Of a DNA stretch of 64,000 bases, positions 42,219 through 50,887 are shown piece after piece. Position 1 is the stretch's first letter. Each line of letters starts with the position of its first letter. A program made the position numbers and the translations under genes. The stretch is from contig NZ_JAQQKV010000002.1 of NCBI RefSeq assembly GCF_028550435.1, forward strand, positions 620,001-684,000, in the 5' to 3' direction. The notes beneath the pieces are model-generated. The model searched no databases and had not been told where the DNA came from. It saw nothing but the letters and a program-made list of their open reading frames with translations. Origin of the DNA: Asticcacaulis machinosus (GTDB lineage: Bacteria; Pseudomonadota; Alphaproteobacteria; Caulobacterales; Caulobacteraceae).

Positions 42219-43772
42219 ATGACCGCTCACCAAGGTGCGCAAAATTTCAGTGCGGATGAGTTTGAGGCCAAGCTGGCCGAAACCCTTGCCGCCGAAGAAC
42301 GGCTCAAAGGCCGCGAAGACTTCCTTAAGCTGTTAAGCCACGAAATCCGTACCCCGCTTAACGGGGTCATGGGCATGATGTCGCTGCTGTCGCGCACCGA
42401 CCTGAGCGCTGAACAGGAATCCTACATCCGCACCGCCCGCGATTCCGGTGAACACTTGCTGTCGATGGTCAATGACTTGCTGGACTATGCCCGCATTGAT
42501 GCCGGCCATATTGAACTTGAAACCACGCGGGTTGACCTGGAATCCCTGCTGCAAGGGGTGGCCGAACTGCTGTCGCCCCGCGCCTATAGTGGTGGCATTG
42601 AAATCGTCTGGAGCCTTGACCCACGGCTTGAAACCATACAGGCTGACGAAGGCCGCCTGCGTCAGATCCTGTTTAATCTGGCCGGCAATGCGCTGAAATT
42701 CACCACCACTGGCGGCGTACTTATTCATATCGGCCTGACCCCCGAAAGTCTTATCCGGTTCAGCGTCACCGACACCGGTCCCGGTATTCCGCTTGAGGCT
42801 CGCAGCCGCATTTTTGAAGAATATGGCCAGGTTGATCCCAAACGCGACGCGGCGCGATATGGCGGTGCCGGACTTGGGCTGATGATTGTCAAGAAACTGG
42901 TCGCGGCTATGGGGGGGGCGCTGACCCTCGACAGCGAAATGGGCATAGGCTCCACCTTTGCCGTTGAATTTCGCGCGCCCTACTGCCTACGCAAAGCGTC
43001 GGTATGTGACATGCCGGCTCAGGTCACATTGGTTTCGGCCAATAACACTCTGCTTCAGGGCGCCAAGGCACATCTGAGTGCCTATGGCACCGAGGTTCAC
43101 TTGAGTGACACGACGCAAGGGCCAAACATTATCCTTGCCGACCGCAGCCATATGGCCGAAAGGCCCATAACCGCGCCCGGCCCGCGCTGCCTGATCCTGC
43201 TCACGCCTGAACAGCGCGCTGAGATCCCACAGTGGCGAGAACGGGGCTGGGCAGGATATCTCATTAAACCGTTGCGCCGGAAATCGCTCAAAGAACAGGT
43301 CGAAGCGCTACACAGCCAAAACCCCAATCGCGCTACCACACGCCCAGCCAATGATGACGATGAACGCATCACCGGCACAGATGAAGTAAAGATTAGCGGT
43401 GAACCGCATGTGCTTCTGGTCGAGGACAACCCCGTCAACGCGTTACTGGCCAAAATCCTGCTGCAACGGGAGGGTTGTCTGGTCGAGCGGGTGTGCTCCG
43501 GTGAAGACGCCATTGCCATCCTGCCTGAGCGAAATTTCGATATTGTCTTTATGGATCTGGGCCTGCCCGGCATCGATGGACTAGGCGCCACCCGCCAGAT
43601 CCGGGCCATGAACATTACCACCCCGGTCGTGGCGCTCACCGCCAATGCCTATGATGAAGACCGGCGCGCCTGCCTTCAGGCCGGCATGAACGACTTTCTG
43701 ACCAAGCCGATCGAGATAAATGCCCTGCGTCAGATGCTGGTGACGTGGACACCCAGAACCGCCCAAACTTAA
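42219..43772 (+). CDS. Cytoplasmic hybrid histidine kinase with two receiver-type domains
   Basis: 517 residues, no membrane segment and no N-terminal sensor domain beyond a short coil. HisKA: FLKLLSHEIRTPLNGVMGMM, His about residue 45. ATPase: N box LFNLAGNALKFTTTGG, G1 DTGPGIPLEARSRIFE, G2 YGGAGLGLMIVKKLV. A degenerate receiver (about 265-370) lacks the phospho-Asp but keeps a GYLIKPLRRKSL end. A complete receiver (about 388-505) follows: HVLLVEDNPVNALLAKI, DIVFMDLGLPGIDGLGA and NDFLTKPIE. The pattern resembles cell-cycle type kinases of Caulobacterales, but the partner is not known. Confidence 0.92.
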   Translation: MTAHQGAQNFSADEFEAKLAETLAAEERLKGREDFLKLLSHEIRTPLNGVMGMMSLLSRTDLSAEQESYIRTARDSGEHLLSMVNDLLDYARIDAGHIELETTRVDLESLLQGVAELLSPRAYSGGIEIVWSLDPRLETIQADEGRLRQILFNLAGNALKFTTTGGVLIHIGLTPESLIRFSVTDTGPGIPLEARSRIFEEYGQVDPKRDAARYGGAGLGLMIVKKLVAAMGGALTLDSEMGIGSTFAVEFRAPYCLRKASVCDMPAQVTLVSANNTLLQGAKAHLSAYGTEVHLSDTTQGPNIILADRSHMAERPITAPGPRCLILLTPEQRAEIPQWRERGWAGYLIKPLRRKSLKEQVEALHSQNPNRATTRPANDDDERITGTDEVKISGEPHVLLVEDNPVNALLAKILLQREGCLVERVCSGEDAIAILPERNFDIVFMDLGLPGIDGLGATRQIRAMNITTPVVALTANAYDEDRRACLQAGMNDFLTKPIEINALRQMLVTWTPRTAQT

Positions 43773-43847
43773 GGCTTTATCCCCGTCCGGTTTCGCGTTA
43801 CCAAATTGGCTAAAGCGTGATTTAATCGACGGGATTTCATAGCCTTC

Positions 43848-45557
43848 ATGACTGATAAAACCAGTGCGGCCCCCAAAAGGAGTTTCAAGGAGGTTCTGAA
43901 AATCTTTTTTCAGCGCCGCACTCTGGTGATGATCGGGCTGGGATTTGCGTCGGGCCTGCCGCTGTCGCTGATCTTCGATACCCTCTCGATCTGGCTGCGC
44001 AGCGTGGATTTATCGCTTACCGCCATCAGTTATTTTTCACTGGTGACCTTTGTCTACAGTCTGAAATTCGTATGGGCGCCGGTCCTTGACCGCATCAGCA
44101 TCCCCGGCCTGACCTATCTGATGGGGCACCGTCGCGGCTGGATATTGCTCAGTCAGGTCGTGATCATGTTCGGACTGTGGGCCATATCGACGCTCAATCC
44201 GCAAACCCAGCTTCCCCTCATGGCGCTGGTGGCCATACTGATCGGTTTTGCCGGGGCGACACAGGATGTCGTCATTGATGCCTGGCGGATCGAAACCGCG
44301 GGCGATTCCACTGACAATCAGGCGGTGCTGGCCACCGCCACCGCGTGGGGCGCACGCATCGCCCCGTTCGTGTCCGGCATTGTGCCGCTGTTGCTGGCTG
44401 ACACACTGGGCTGGGGCTTTGCCTATGCGCTGATGGCAGCCCTTATGGGTATAGGCGTTCTGGCCGTACTATTTGCCCCCAAAGAAGCCGAACATAAGGT
44501 GCGGTCCATCGACTATGGCGATGCCGAGGCGCGTCCGGGACTGGAAGCGCTGGAATGGGGCGGCCGGTTGCTGGTCATGCTGATCGCCATCTGCCTTTTG
44601 GGGGCAGGCCTTACCGCCAATGTCGACCTGTTCAAAGGCCTGTTCCCCAGCGAGTCAGCCTTTGAGGCTGTCAAAACCGTCTGGACCGCCCGCGAAACCG
44701 GCATATTCCTGCAATTACCTGCGGTGCTGCTGGGCCTTACCCTCCTGGTCATGGCGTGCCTGCCGCTGCCCGGCACACCGACCCGTCCCGGAGCCTATCT
44801 GCGCCAGACCTTTGTGGTGCCTATAGTGGCGTTTTTTGAACGCTACGAAAACATCGCCTGGCTGATACTCGCCATGATCTGCATCTACCGCGTCTCGGAT
44901 TTCGTACTGAACGTCAACGGTGCGTTTTATGTCGATCTGGGCTTCGACCTGCCGGTTATTGCTGAGGTGCGCAAAATTTTCGGCGTCATCATGACCATGG
45001 CCGGTGTCGCGCTGGGCGGGATCGTCATGACCCGTTTCGGCATTAAATTCTCGCTGATTTTCGGCGCCATCGTGGGGTCGTTGTCCAACCTCGCCTATGC
45101 GTGGCTGGCGACCAAAGGCAATGACGTGATGGCGTTCTCAATTGCGCTCGGTATCGACAATGCCTCTGGTGGGGTCGCGGGCACGGTGCTGATCGCCTAT
45201 ATGTCGTCGCTGATTTCCAAGGGCTATGCGGCGCAGCAATATGCGCTGTTCACCTCACTCTACGCCTTGCCGGGCAAGCTTTTAGCGTCGCAATCGGGTA
45301 AAATCGTCGAAGAGTCAGCCAAGGCTTCGGACGGGCAATCGTGGGTTAGCGGGTTTTTTGCCAATACGCCCGCCATCGCCTATGCCAAACCGGCAGAGAC
45401 GCTCGGCGTATCGCCCCATGCGTTAGGGGCCGGTTACATGCTGTTTTTCACCTACACAGCCCTGATCGGGGTGGTGGCCATCATATTGGCCGTGTGGGTG
45501 ATCCGCGCTTATGATCCGGACATGAAAAAACCGGCTGAGAAACCCCAGCCGGTTTAA
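43848..45557 (+). CDS. AmpG-like MFS permease (muropeptide transporter family)
   Basis: 569 residues with about 12-14 hydrophobic segments. Family motifs: IGLGFASGLPLSLIFDTLSI near the start, FSLVTFVYSLKFVWAPVLDR, GFAGATQDVVIDAWRIE and IDNASGGVAGTVLIAYMSSL. AmpG imports anhydro-muropeptides for cell-wall recycling. It is longer than Escherichia coli AmpG; the extra length is mostly one central loop plus an extra helix pair. Substrate is inferred from family only. Its last ten codons also encode the arm of a hairpin that terminates the convergent maeB. Confidence 0.88.
   Translation: MTDKTSAAPKRSFKEVLKIFFQRRTLVMIGLGFASGLPLSLIFDTLSIWLRSVDLSLTAISYFSLVTFVYSLKFVWAPVLDRISIPGLTYLMGHRRGWILLSQVVIMFGLWAISTLNPQTQLPLMALVAILIGFAGATQDVVIDAWRIETAGDSTDNQAVLATATAWGARIAPFVSGIVPLLLADTLGWGFAYALMAALMGIGVLAVLFAPKEAEHKVRSIDYGDAEARPGLEALEWGGRLLVMLIAICLLGAGLTANVDLFKGLFPSESAFEAVKTVWTARETGIFLQLPAVLLGLTLLVMACLPLPGTPTRPGAYLRQTFVVPIVAFFERYENIAWLILAMICIYRVSDFVLNVNGAFYVDLGFDLPVIAEVRKIFGVIMTMAGVALGGIVMTRFGIKFSLIFGAIVGSLSNLAYAWLATKGNDVMAFSIALGIDNASGGVAGTVLIAYMSSLISKGYAAQQYALFTSLYALPGKLLASQSGKIVEESAKASDGQSWVSGFFANTPAIAYAKPAETLGVSPHALGAGYMLFFTYTALIGVVAIILAVWVIRAYDPDMKKPAEKPQPV
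45525..45555 (-). terminator. Terminator hairpin embedded in the 3' end of the AmpG-like gene
   Basis: Arms AAACCGGCTG (45528-45537) and CAGCCGGTTT (45546-45555) with an eight-base loop. On the minus strand six T follow, so it terminates maeB, whose stop is 25 bases away. The same bases encode the C-terminal KKPAEKPQPV of the convergent permease, so the hairpin lies in coding sequence. On the plus strand its 3' side runs into TTTAAAAG. Confidence 0.8.
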
Positions 45558-45579
45558 AAGTTCGGGTTTTAAGGCGCGT

Positions 45580-47862
45580 TTAACCACCTATGTCGGCACG
45601 AACATCATAGGCGGCAAAGGTCGCCATGGTGAGAATCTTTGACACCGAATCCGACAACTGGCAGATCTGCACCGGTTTGGACAGACCGAGCAACAATGGC
45701 CCAACCACGGTTGCCCCACCCAGAGCCTCGATCAGCTTGGTGCCGATAGAGGCCGACTGAATGGCCGGCATGATCAGCACATTGGCCGGGGCCGTCAGGC
45801 GCTGGAACGGATAGTTGGCCCAGGTGTCAGGATTAAGCGCCACGTCCGGCGGCATATCGCCTTCGAACTCAAAATCGACGCCGCGCTTTTCGAGCAATTC
45901 AACGGCGCGGGCCACGCGTTCACCGCGCTCACCCGCCGGGTTCCCAAAGGTGGTATAGCTCATGAACGCGACGCGCGGGGTATGACCCATGCGGCGCACA
46001 GCCATAGCGGCCTCAATCGCGATATCGCCAAGCTCCTCCGGCGTCGGCAGTTCAGCCACGGTCGTGTCGGCGATGAACACCGTCTTGCCCTTAGCGAGGA
46101 TGATCGACATGCCCATGACGCGACCGCCCGGTGCCGGATCGACCACGCGCAGCACATCTTCAAAGGCCTGATCGAAAGACCGCGTCAGGCCCGTCACCAT
46201 ACCGTCGGCGTGGCCGGAAATCAGCATGGCGGCGGCAAACGAATTGCGGTCAAGGTTGATCAGACGCTCGACATCGCGTTTGAGATAACCTTTGCGCTGC
46301 AGGCGGGAATACAAAAGCTGCGCATAGGCATCGCGCCGGTCGGTCAGACGGGCATTGATGATTTCAATGTTTTCTTCGGCCGGATTAAGGCCGGCCTTGC
46401 GCATGCTTTCATGCACCAGACTCTCACGACCGCACAGGATGGGCGTACCCAGTCCCTGCGCTTTAAAGGCATGGGCCGCGCGGATGACGCGAATGTCTTC
46501 GCCTTCGGCAAACACGATGCGCTTGCTTGGGCGCGACCGCACCGAAGCCGTGATGTTTTGCAGGAAACCCGCTGACGGATCAAGGCGCTGGGCCAAAACC
46601 TTCCGGTAAGCTTCCATGTCATCGATCGGTTTGCGCGCCACGCCGGTGTCCATCGCGGCCTGTGCCACAAACGGCGGCACATACCAGATCAGACGCGGAT
46701 CGAACGGCGACGGGATGATGTAATCGCGCCCGAATTTCAGGTGACGGCCCTGATAGGCGGCGGCCACTTCGTCCGGCACATCTTCGCGGGCCAGTTGCGC
46801 CAGAGCCTGCGCACAGGCGATCTTCATCTCATGGTTCACGCGGCGGGCCCGGACATCAAGCGCGCCGCGGAAGATGTAGGGGAAGCCCAGTACATTGTTG
46901 ACCTGATTGGGATAATCCGAACGACCCGTGGCGACGATGGCATCCGACCTGACCTTGGCCACATCTTCGGGCGTGATTTCCGGATCGGGATTGGCCATAG
47001 CAAAAATGATCGGCTGAGGGGCCATGGTGGCGACCATTTCCGGCGTCAGCACACCCTTGGCCGACAGGCCTAAGAACACATCGGCCCCGACCATAGCCTC
47101 AGCCAGAGTCCGCTTGGGCGTATCGGTGGCGTGGACCGACTTCCATTGATCCATATCGACCGTGCGGCCCTTAAAGACCACCCCGTGGATATCGACGACC
47201 GTGGTGTTTTCGGGCTTCACGCCCATCGCCTTGATCAGGCCGAGCGATGACAGACCGGCGGCACCGGCGCCACACAGCACGACCTTAACGTCTTCGAATT
47301 TCTTGCCGGTGACTTCCAGCGCGTTGATCAGACCGGCGGCGGCGATGATAGCCGTACCGTGTTGATCGTCATGGAACACCGGGATATCGGCCATGTCCTG
47401 AAGCGCGGCTTCGATGATGAAGCATTCCGGCGATTTGATATCTTCGAGGTTAATCCCACCGAACGCACCGGTGATGTTTTTCACGACCGTGATGAACTCA
47501 TCGGGATCCTGCGTTGAGACCTCAATGTCAAAGCTGTCGATATCAGCAAAGCGCTTGAACAGCACCGACTTGCCTTCCATGACCGGCTTTGAGGCCAGCG
47601 CCCCCAGATTGCCCAGTCCCAGAATAGCGGTGCCGTTCGATATCACCGCCACCATGTTCCCTTTGGCAGTATAGTCGTAGGCAAGGTCAGGGTTTTCGGC
47701 GATCTTGCGCACCGGCACGGCCACGCCCGGCGAATAGGCCAGCGCCAGATCGCGCTGAGTGGCCATCGGCTTGGTAGCGGACAGGGCAATCTTGCCCGGC
47801 TGGGGGAACTGGTGCAGGTTTAGCGCTTCTTCATCACTGAAGGTCTGTTTTTCAATTGGCAT
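45580..47862 (-). CDS. maeB: NADP-dependent malic enzyme with phosphotransacetylase-like domain
   Basis: 760 residues, the usual length of MaeB. Residues 1 to about 430 form the malic enzyme: LALAYSPGVAVPV, FHDDQHGTAIIAAAGLINAL (catalytic Asp region), VVLCGAGAAGLSSLGLIKA (NADP loop). From about 440 on lies a PTA-like domain (RIVFAEGEDIRVIRAAHAF, MPAIQSASIGTKLIEALGG) which in MaeB is regulatory, not catalytic. It decarboxylates malate to pyruvate and supplies NADPH. Two identical GTGCGCAC palindromes lie in the divergent region it shares with mutS. Confidence 0.96.
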   Translation of the reverse strand: MPIEKQTFSDEEALNLHQFPQPGKIALSATKPMATQRDLALAYSPGVAVPVRKIAENPDLAYDYTAKGNMVAVISNGTAILGLGNLGALASKPVMEGKSVLFKRFADIDSFDIEVSTQDPDEFITVVKNITGAFGGINLEDIKSPECFIIEAALQDMADIPVFHDDQHGTAIIAAAGLINALEVTGKKFEDVKVVLCGAGAAGLSSLGLIKAMGVKPENTTVVDIHGVVFKGRTVDMDQWKSVHATDTPKRTLAEAMVGADVFLGLSAKGVLTPEMVATMAPQPIIFAMANPDPEITPEDVAKVRSDAIVATGRSDYPNQVNNVLGFPYIFRGALDVRARRVNHEMKIACAQALAQLAREDVPDEVAAAYQGRHLKFGRDYIIPSPFDPRLIWYVPPFVAQAAMDTGVARKPIDDMEAYRKVLAQRLDPSAGFLQNITASVRSRPSKRIVFAEGEDIRVIRAAHAFKAQGLGTPILCGRESLVHESMRKAGLNPAEENIEIINARLTDRRDAYAQLLYSRLQRKGYLKRDVERLINLDRNSFAAAMLISGHADGMVTGLTRSFDQAFEDVLRVVDPAPGGRVMGMSIILAKGKTVFIADTTVAELPTPEELGDIAIEAAMAVRRMGHTPRVAFMSYTTFGNPAGERGERVARAVELLEKRGVDFEFEGDMPPDVALNPDTWANYPFQRLTAPANVLIMPAIQSASIGTKLIEALGGATVVGPLLLGLSKPVQICQLSDSVSKILTMATFAAYDVRADIGG

Positions 47863-47957
47863 GAGATACTCGGTTTCGGCCTTTTATATTATAAATTCCC
47901 GGTGATTTTTATTTTACGGGCTTTATATCAACACCTTAACAACAAAGGCGACTAAAA

Positions 47958-48011
47958 TTTGTGCGCACAAAACTTCACTTAAAATATGCGTTTGTTTCTT
48001 AGGGTGCGCAC
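47958..48011. promoter_or_regulatory. Paired GTGCGCAC palindromes between maeB and mutS
   Basis: The first copy, at 47958-47971, is the perfect 14-base palindrome TTTGTGCGCACAAA. The second, GTGCGCAC at 48004-48011, repeats the core. The centres are 43 bases apart, close to four helical turns. They lie about 100-150 bases upstream of the maeB start. A dimeric regulator binding both is plausible; its identity is unknown. Confidence 0.45.
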
Positions 48012-48100
48012 ACTTACCCCTACGTCAACTAAGGCTCCGAAAAATGACTGTGTAATGTGCCGCATAATAGCTAGGCACAAAGGTTAACAGTGTTTAAGTT

Positions 48101-50836
48101 ATGGACATGAATGCTTCGTTTTCGACCCCCGACATAACCCCTGATGAGTTGGCGGCACGCTTAGAAGGTGCCACGCCCGTTATCGCCCAGTATATTGAAA
48201 CCAAGGCGTCTCAACCCGATGCGCTGCTGTTTTTCCGCATGGGCGATTTCTATGAGGTGTTCTTTGAGGACGCCGTAAAGGCCGCGGCGGCCTTGGGTCT
48301 TGCGCTGACCAAACGCGGCAAATATCAGGGCGAAGACATCCCAATGGCCGGGGTGCCCGCCCATGCTGCCGAAGCCTATATCGCTAAGTTAATCCGCGCC
48401 GGTTTCCGCGTCGCCGTGTGCGATCAGCTCGAAGATCCGGCTGAGGCCAAAAAGCGCGGCTCAAAATCAGTCGTCAAACGCGGCATTGTGCGCATCGTTA
48501 CCCCCGGCACCCTGACCGAAGACAGTTTGCTGGAGGCCAGTGGTGCCAACCGGCTGGTGGCTATATCTGCGCGTGCCGGCGTTATGGCGCTGGCCTGCGT
48601 TGAATTATCGACCGGCGAGGTTGAATGTCTGGAGGTCACGCCGGAAAGTCTGGGGTCGCACCTGTCGGCGCTGCGGCCCTCAGAAACCCTGATAGCTGAC
48701 CGCCTGCTGGGCGATGAGGCGGTTTACGGTCTGGTCAAGGTTTTGGGCGGGGTCATTCAGCCTCAGCCGGGTGCTCTGTCCGATCCGGCGGCAGGTCTGA
48801 CGCGATTAAAACGACTATACGGGGTTGAAACCCTTGATGGTTTTGGCGCGTTCAGTCCGGCGGAAGTCTCAGCTCTGGGTCTGATCGCCGCCTATATCGA
48901 TGTTACTCAGGCCGGTAAACTGCCGGTACTCAAAGCGCCGCGCAGGCTGGGGGCCCAGACCTTTCTGGCCATCGATCCGTCAACCCGCGCCTCTTTGGAA
49001 ATTGATCGCGCCCAGCGCGGGGGCCGCGAAGGTTCCCTGATCGCCGCCATCGACCGCACCATGACATCGGGCGGCTCGCGCCTGTTGTCGGCGCGGCTGG
49101 CGCGGCCGCTGATCGATCCGGTCGAGATCAATGCCCGCCTTGATGCCGTTGAGTGGCTGATTGAACGAAGACATCTGCGTCAGGACGTCCGCAATACCCT
49201 GCGCAGCCTGCCCGATATGGCGCGGGCCCTGTCACGGCTGGGGTTGGGGCGCGGGGGCCCGCGTGATCTTAAGGTCATCAAGGACTGCCTCAGCCATGCG
49301 GGCGGGTTGATCCAACTTTTGCAGTCGGCCGACCGTCAGACTTCGCCGCTGGAAACCCACCCGGCTGAGATCATGGCCCAGATCAGGGCGCTCACTGCTT
49401 CCGAAGCCGCCTCGGCCCTGAACTACCGGCTGGAGCAGGCACTGGTCGATGAGCCGCCGCTTATGGCCCGTGACGGCGGCTTTATCCGTCCGGCCTACAA
49501 TTCCAATCTGAACGAGGCCATCAATCTGCGCAACGATAGCCGTCAGGTGATCCTGCAACTGGAGGCCCAGCTTCAGGTCGAGACCGCCCTGCCGCTCAAG
49601 ATCAAATACAATGGCGTGCTGGGTTACTTTATCGAACTCTCGGCCAAACAGGCCGAAGGCATAGCTGCCCTACCTAATGCCGCCCACTTTATCCACCGCC
49701 AGACTCTGGCCAATCAGGTGCGCTATGCGACCACGGAACTGATCGATCTCGATAGCCGGATTCAGCGGGCGGCGTCCGATGCCCTGAACCTAGAACTGGC
49801 CATTTTCGAGGATCTGCGCGAAGAGGTGCGCCATCTGACCCACGAATTGCAGCAGATGTTCGATGCCGTCTGCGCGCTCGACGTCGCCTGTGCCGCCGCC
49901 GAATGGGCCGAAGATCATGAAGCCACTCGCCCGGTTATTTTCGATGGCCCGCTGTTTGAAGCCAAGGGCGCAAAACACCCGGTTGTGGTTCAGGCCCTGC
50001 GGGCTGAGGGTAAGCCGTTTACCCCCAATGACTGCTGCCTTGATGCGTCGGGGCAGAGCGGGGCGCGACTGTCACTGGTCACGGGGCCGAATATGGCCGG
50101 TAAATCGACCTTTTTGCGCCAGAACGCTATCCTGATCATCATGGCGCAGTCAGGTCTTTATGTGCCGGCCGCCTCGCTCAAGCTGGGGGTGGTTGACCGC
50201 CTGTTTTCACGCGTTGGCGCCGGTGATGATCTGGCGCAGGGGCGCTCGACCTTCATGATGGAAATGGTCGAAACGGCGGCGATCCTCAGTCAGGCGACCG
50301 ATCGATCGTTTGTCATTCTGGATGAAATCGGGCGCGGCACGGCGACCTTTGACGGTCTGGCCATTGCGTGGGCGTCCGCCGAAAACCTGCATGAAACTAT
50401 TCAGTGCCGCGCCCTGTTTGCCACCCACTATCATGAGATGTCAAAGCTGGAGCAATTGCTGTCAGCCTGCGAAAATATCTCGCTCACCGCCAAAGAGCAC
50501 AATGGCGATCTGATCTTCCTGCACGAAGCCAGAAAGGGCGCGGCAGATCGCTCTTATGGGGTGCAGGTCGCCAAACTGGCCGGTATGCCTGCGCGTGTGG
50601 TCGCCCGCGCCCGCGATATTCTTGAACGATTAGAGTCAGAAAACGCCACGCGGCTTAAGCTGGATGACCTGCCGTTGTTTGCCAGCATCCAGCCCGAACC
50701 CGTCAAAAATGTTGCATCGCAACAACAATCCGAGGCCGAAAAAGCCCTGTTAGCGCTAAACCCTGATGATTTAAGCCCCCGTGAGGCCTTAGAGGTCATC
50801 TATCGTTTACGGAATCTGGTTAAGATAGAGGCTTAA
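48101..50836 (+). CDS. mutS: DNA mismatch repair protein MutS
   Basis: 911 residues. The N-terminal mismatch-binding domain carries FFRMGDFYEVFFEDAVKAAA (the Phe-x-Glu motif is FYE). The ATPase domain has LVTGPNMAGKSTFLRQNAIL (Walker A) and VILDEIGRGTATFDGLAIAW (Walker B), then LFATHYHEMSKLE. It recognises base mismatches as a dimer and starts repair. A TTAA-N6-TTAA element lies just upstream of the start (48085-48098). The next gene, glnD, starts 51 bases downstream. Confidence 0.97.
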   Translation: MDMNASFSTPDITPDELAARLEGATPVIAQYIETKASQPDALLFFRMGDFYEVFFEDAVKAAAALGLALTKRGKYQGEDIPMAGVPAHAAEAYIAKLIRAGFRVAVCDQLEDPAEAKKRGSKSVVKRGIVRIVTPGTLTEDSLLEASGANRLVAISARAGVMALACVELSTGEVECLEVTPESLGSHLSALRPSETLIADRLLGDEAVYGLVKVLGGVIQPQPGALSDPAAGLTRLKRLYGVETLDGFGAFSPAEVSALGLIAAYIDVTQAGKLPVLKAPRRLGAQTFLAIDPSTRASLEIDRAQRGGREGSLIAAIDRTMTSGGSRLLSARLARPLIDPVEINARLDAVEWLIERRHLRQDVRNTLRSLPDMARALSRLGLGRGGPRDLKVIKDCLSHAGGLIQLLQSADRQTSPLETHPAEIMAQIRALTASEAASALNYRLEQALVDEPPLMARDGGFIRPAYNSNLNEAINLRNDSRQVILQLEAQLQVETALPLKIKYNGVLGYFIELSAKQAEGIAALPNAAHFIHRQTLANQVRYATTELIDLDSRIQRAASDALNLELAIFEDLREEVRHLTHELQQMFDAVCALDVACAAAEWAEDHEATRPVIFDGPLFEAKGAKHPVVVQALRAEGKPFTPNDCCLDASGQSGARLSLVTGPNMAGKSTFLRQNAILIIMAQSGLYVPAASLKLGVVDRLFSRVGAGDDLAQGRSTFMMEMVETAAILSQATDRSFVILDEIGRGTATFDGLAIAWASAENLHETIQCRALFATHYHEMSKLEQLLSACENISLTAKEHNGDLIFLHEARKGAADRSYGVQVAKLAGMPARVVARARDILERLESENATRLKLDDLPLFASIQPEPVKNVASQQQSEAEKALLALNPDDLSPREALEVIYRLRNLVKIEA

Positions 50837-50887
50837 ACTTGCTAAACATCCGTTGCCAAATCTTTAGGGCATAACCACCTGTAGTTC

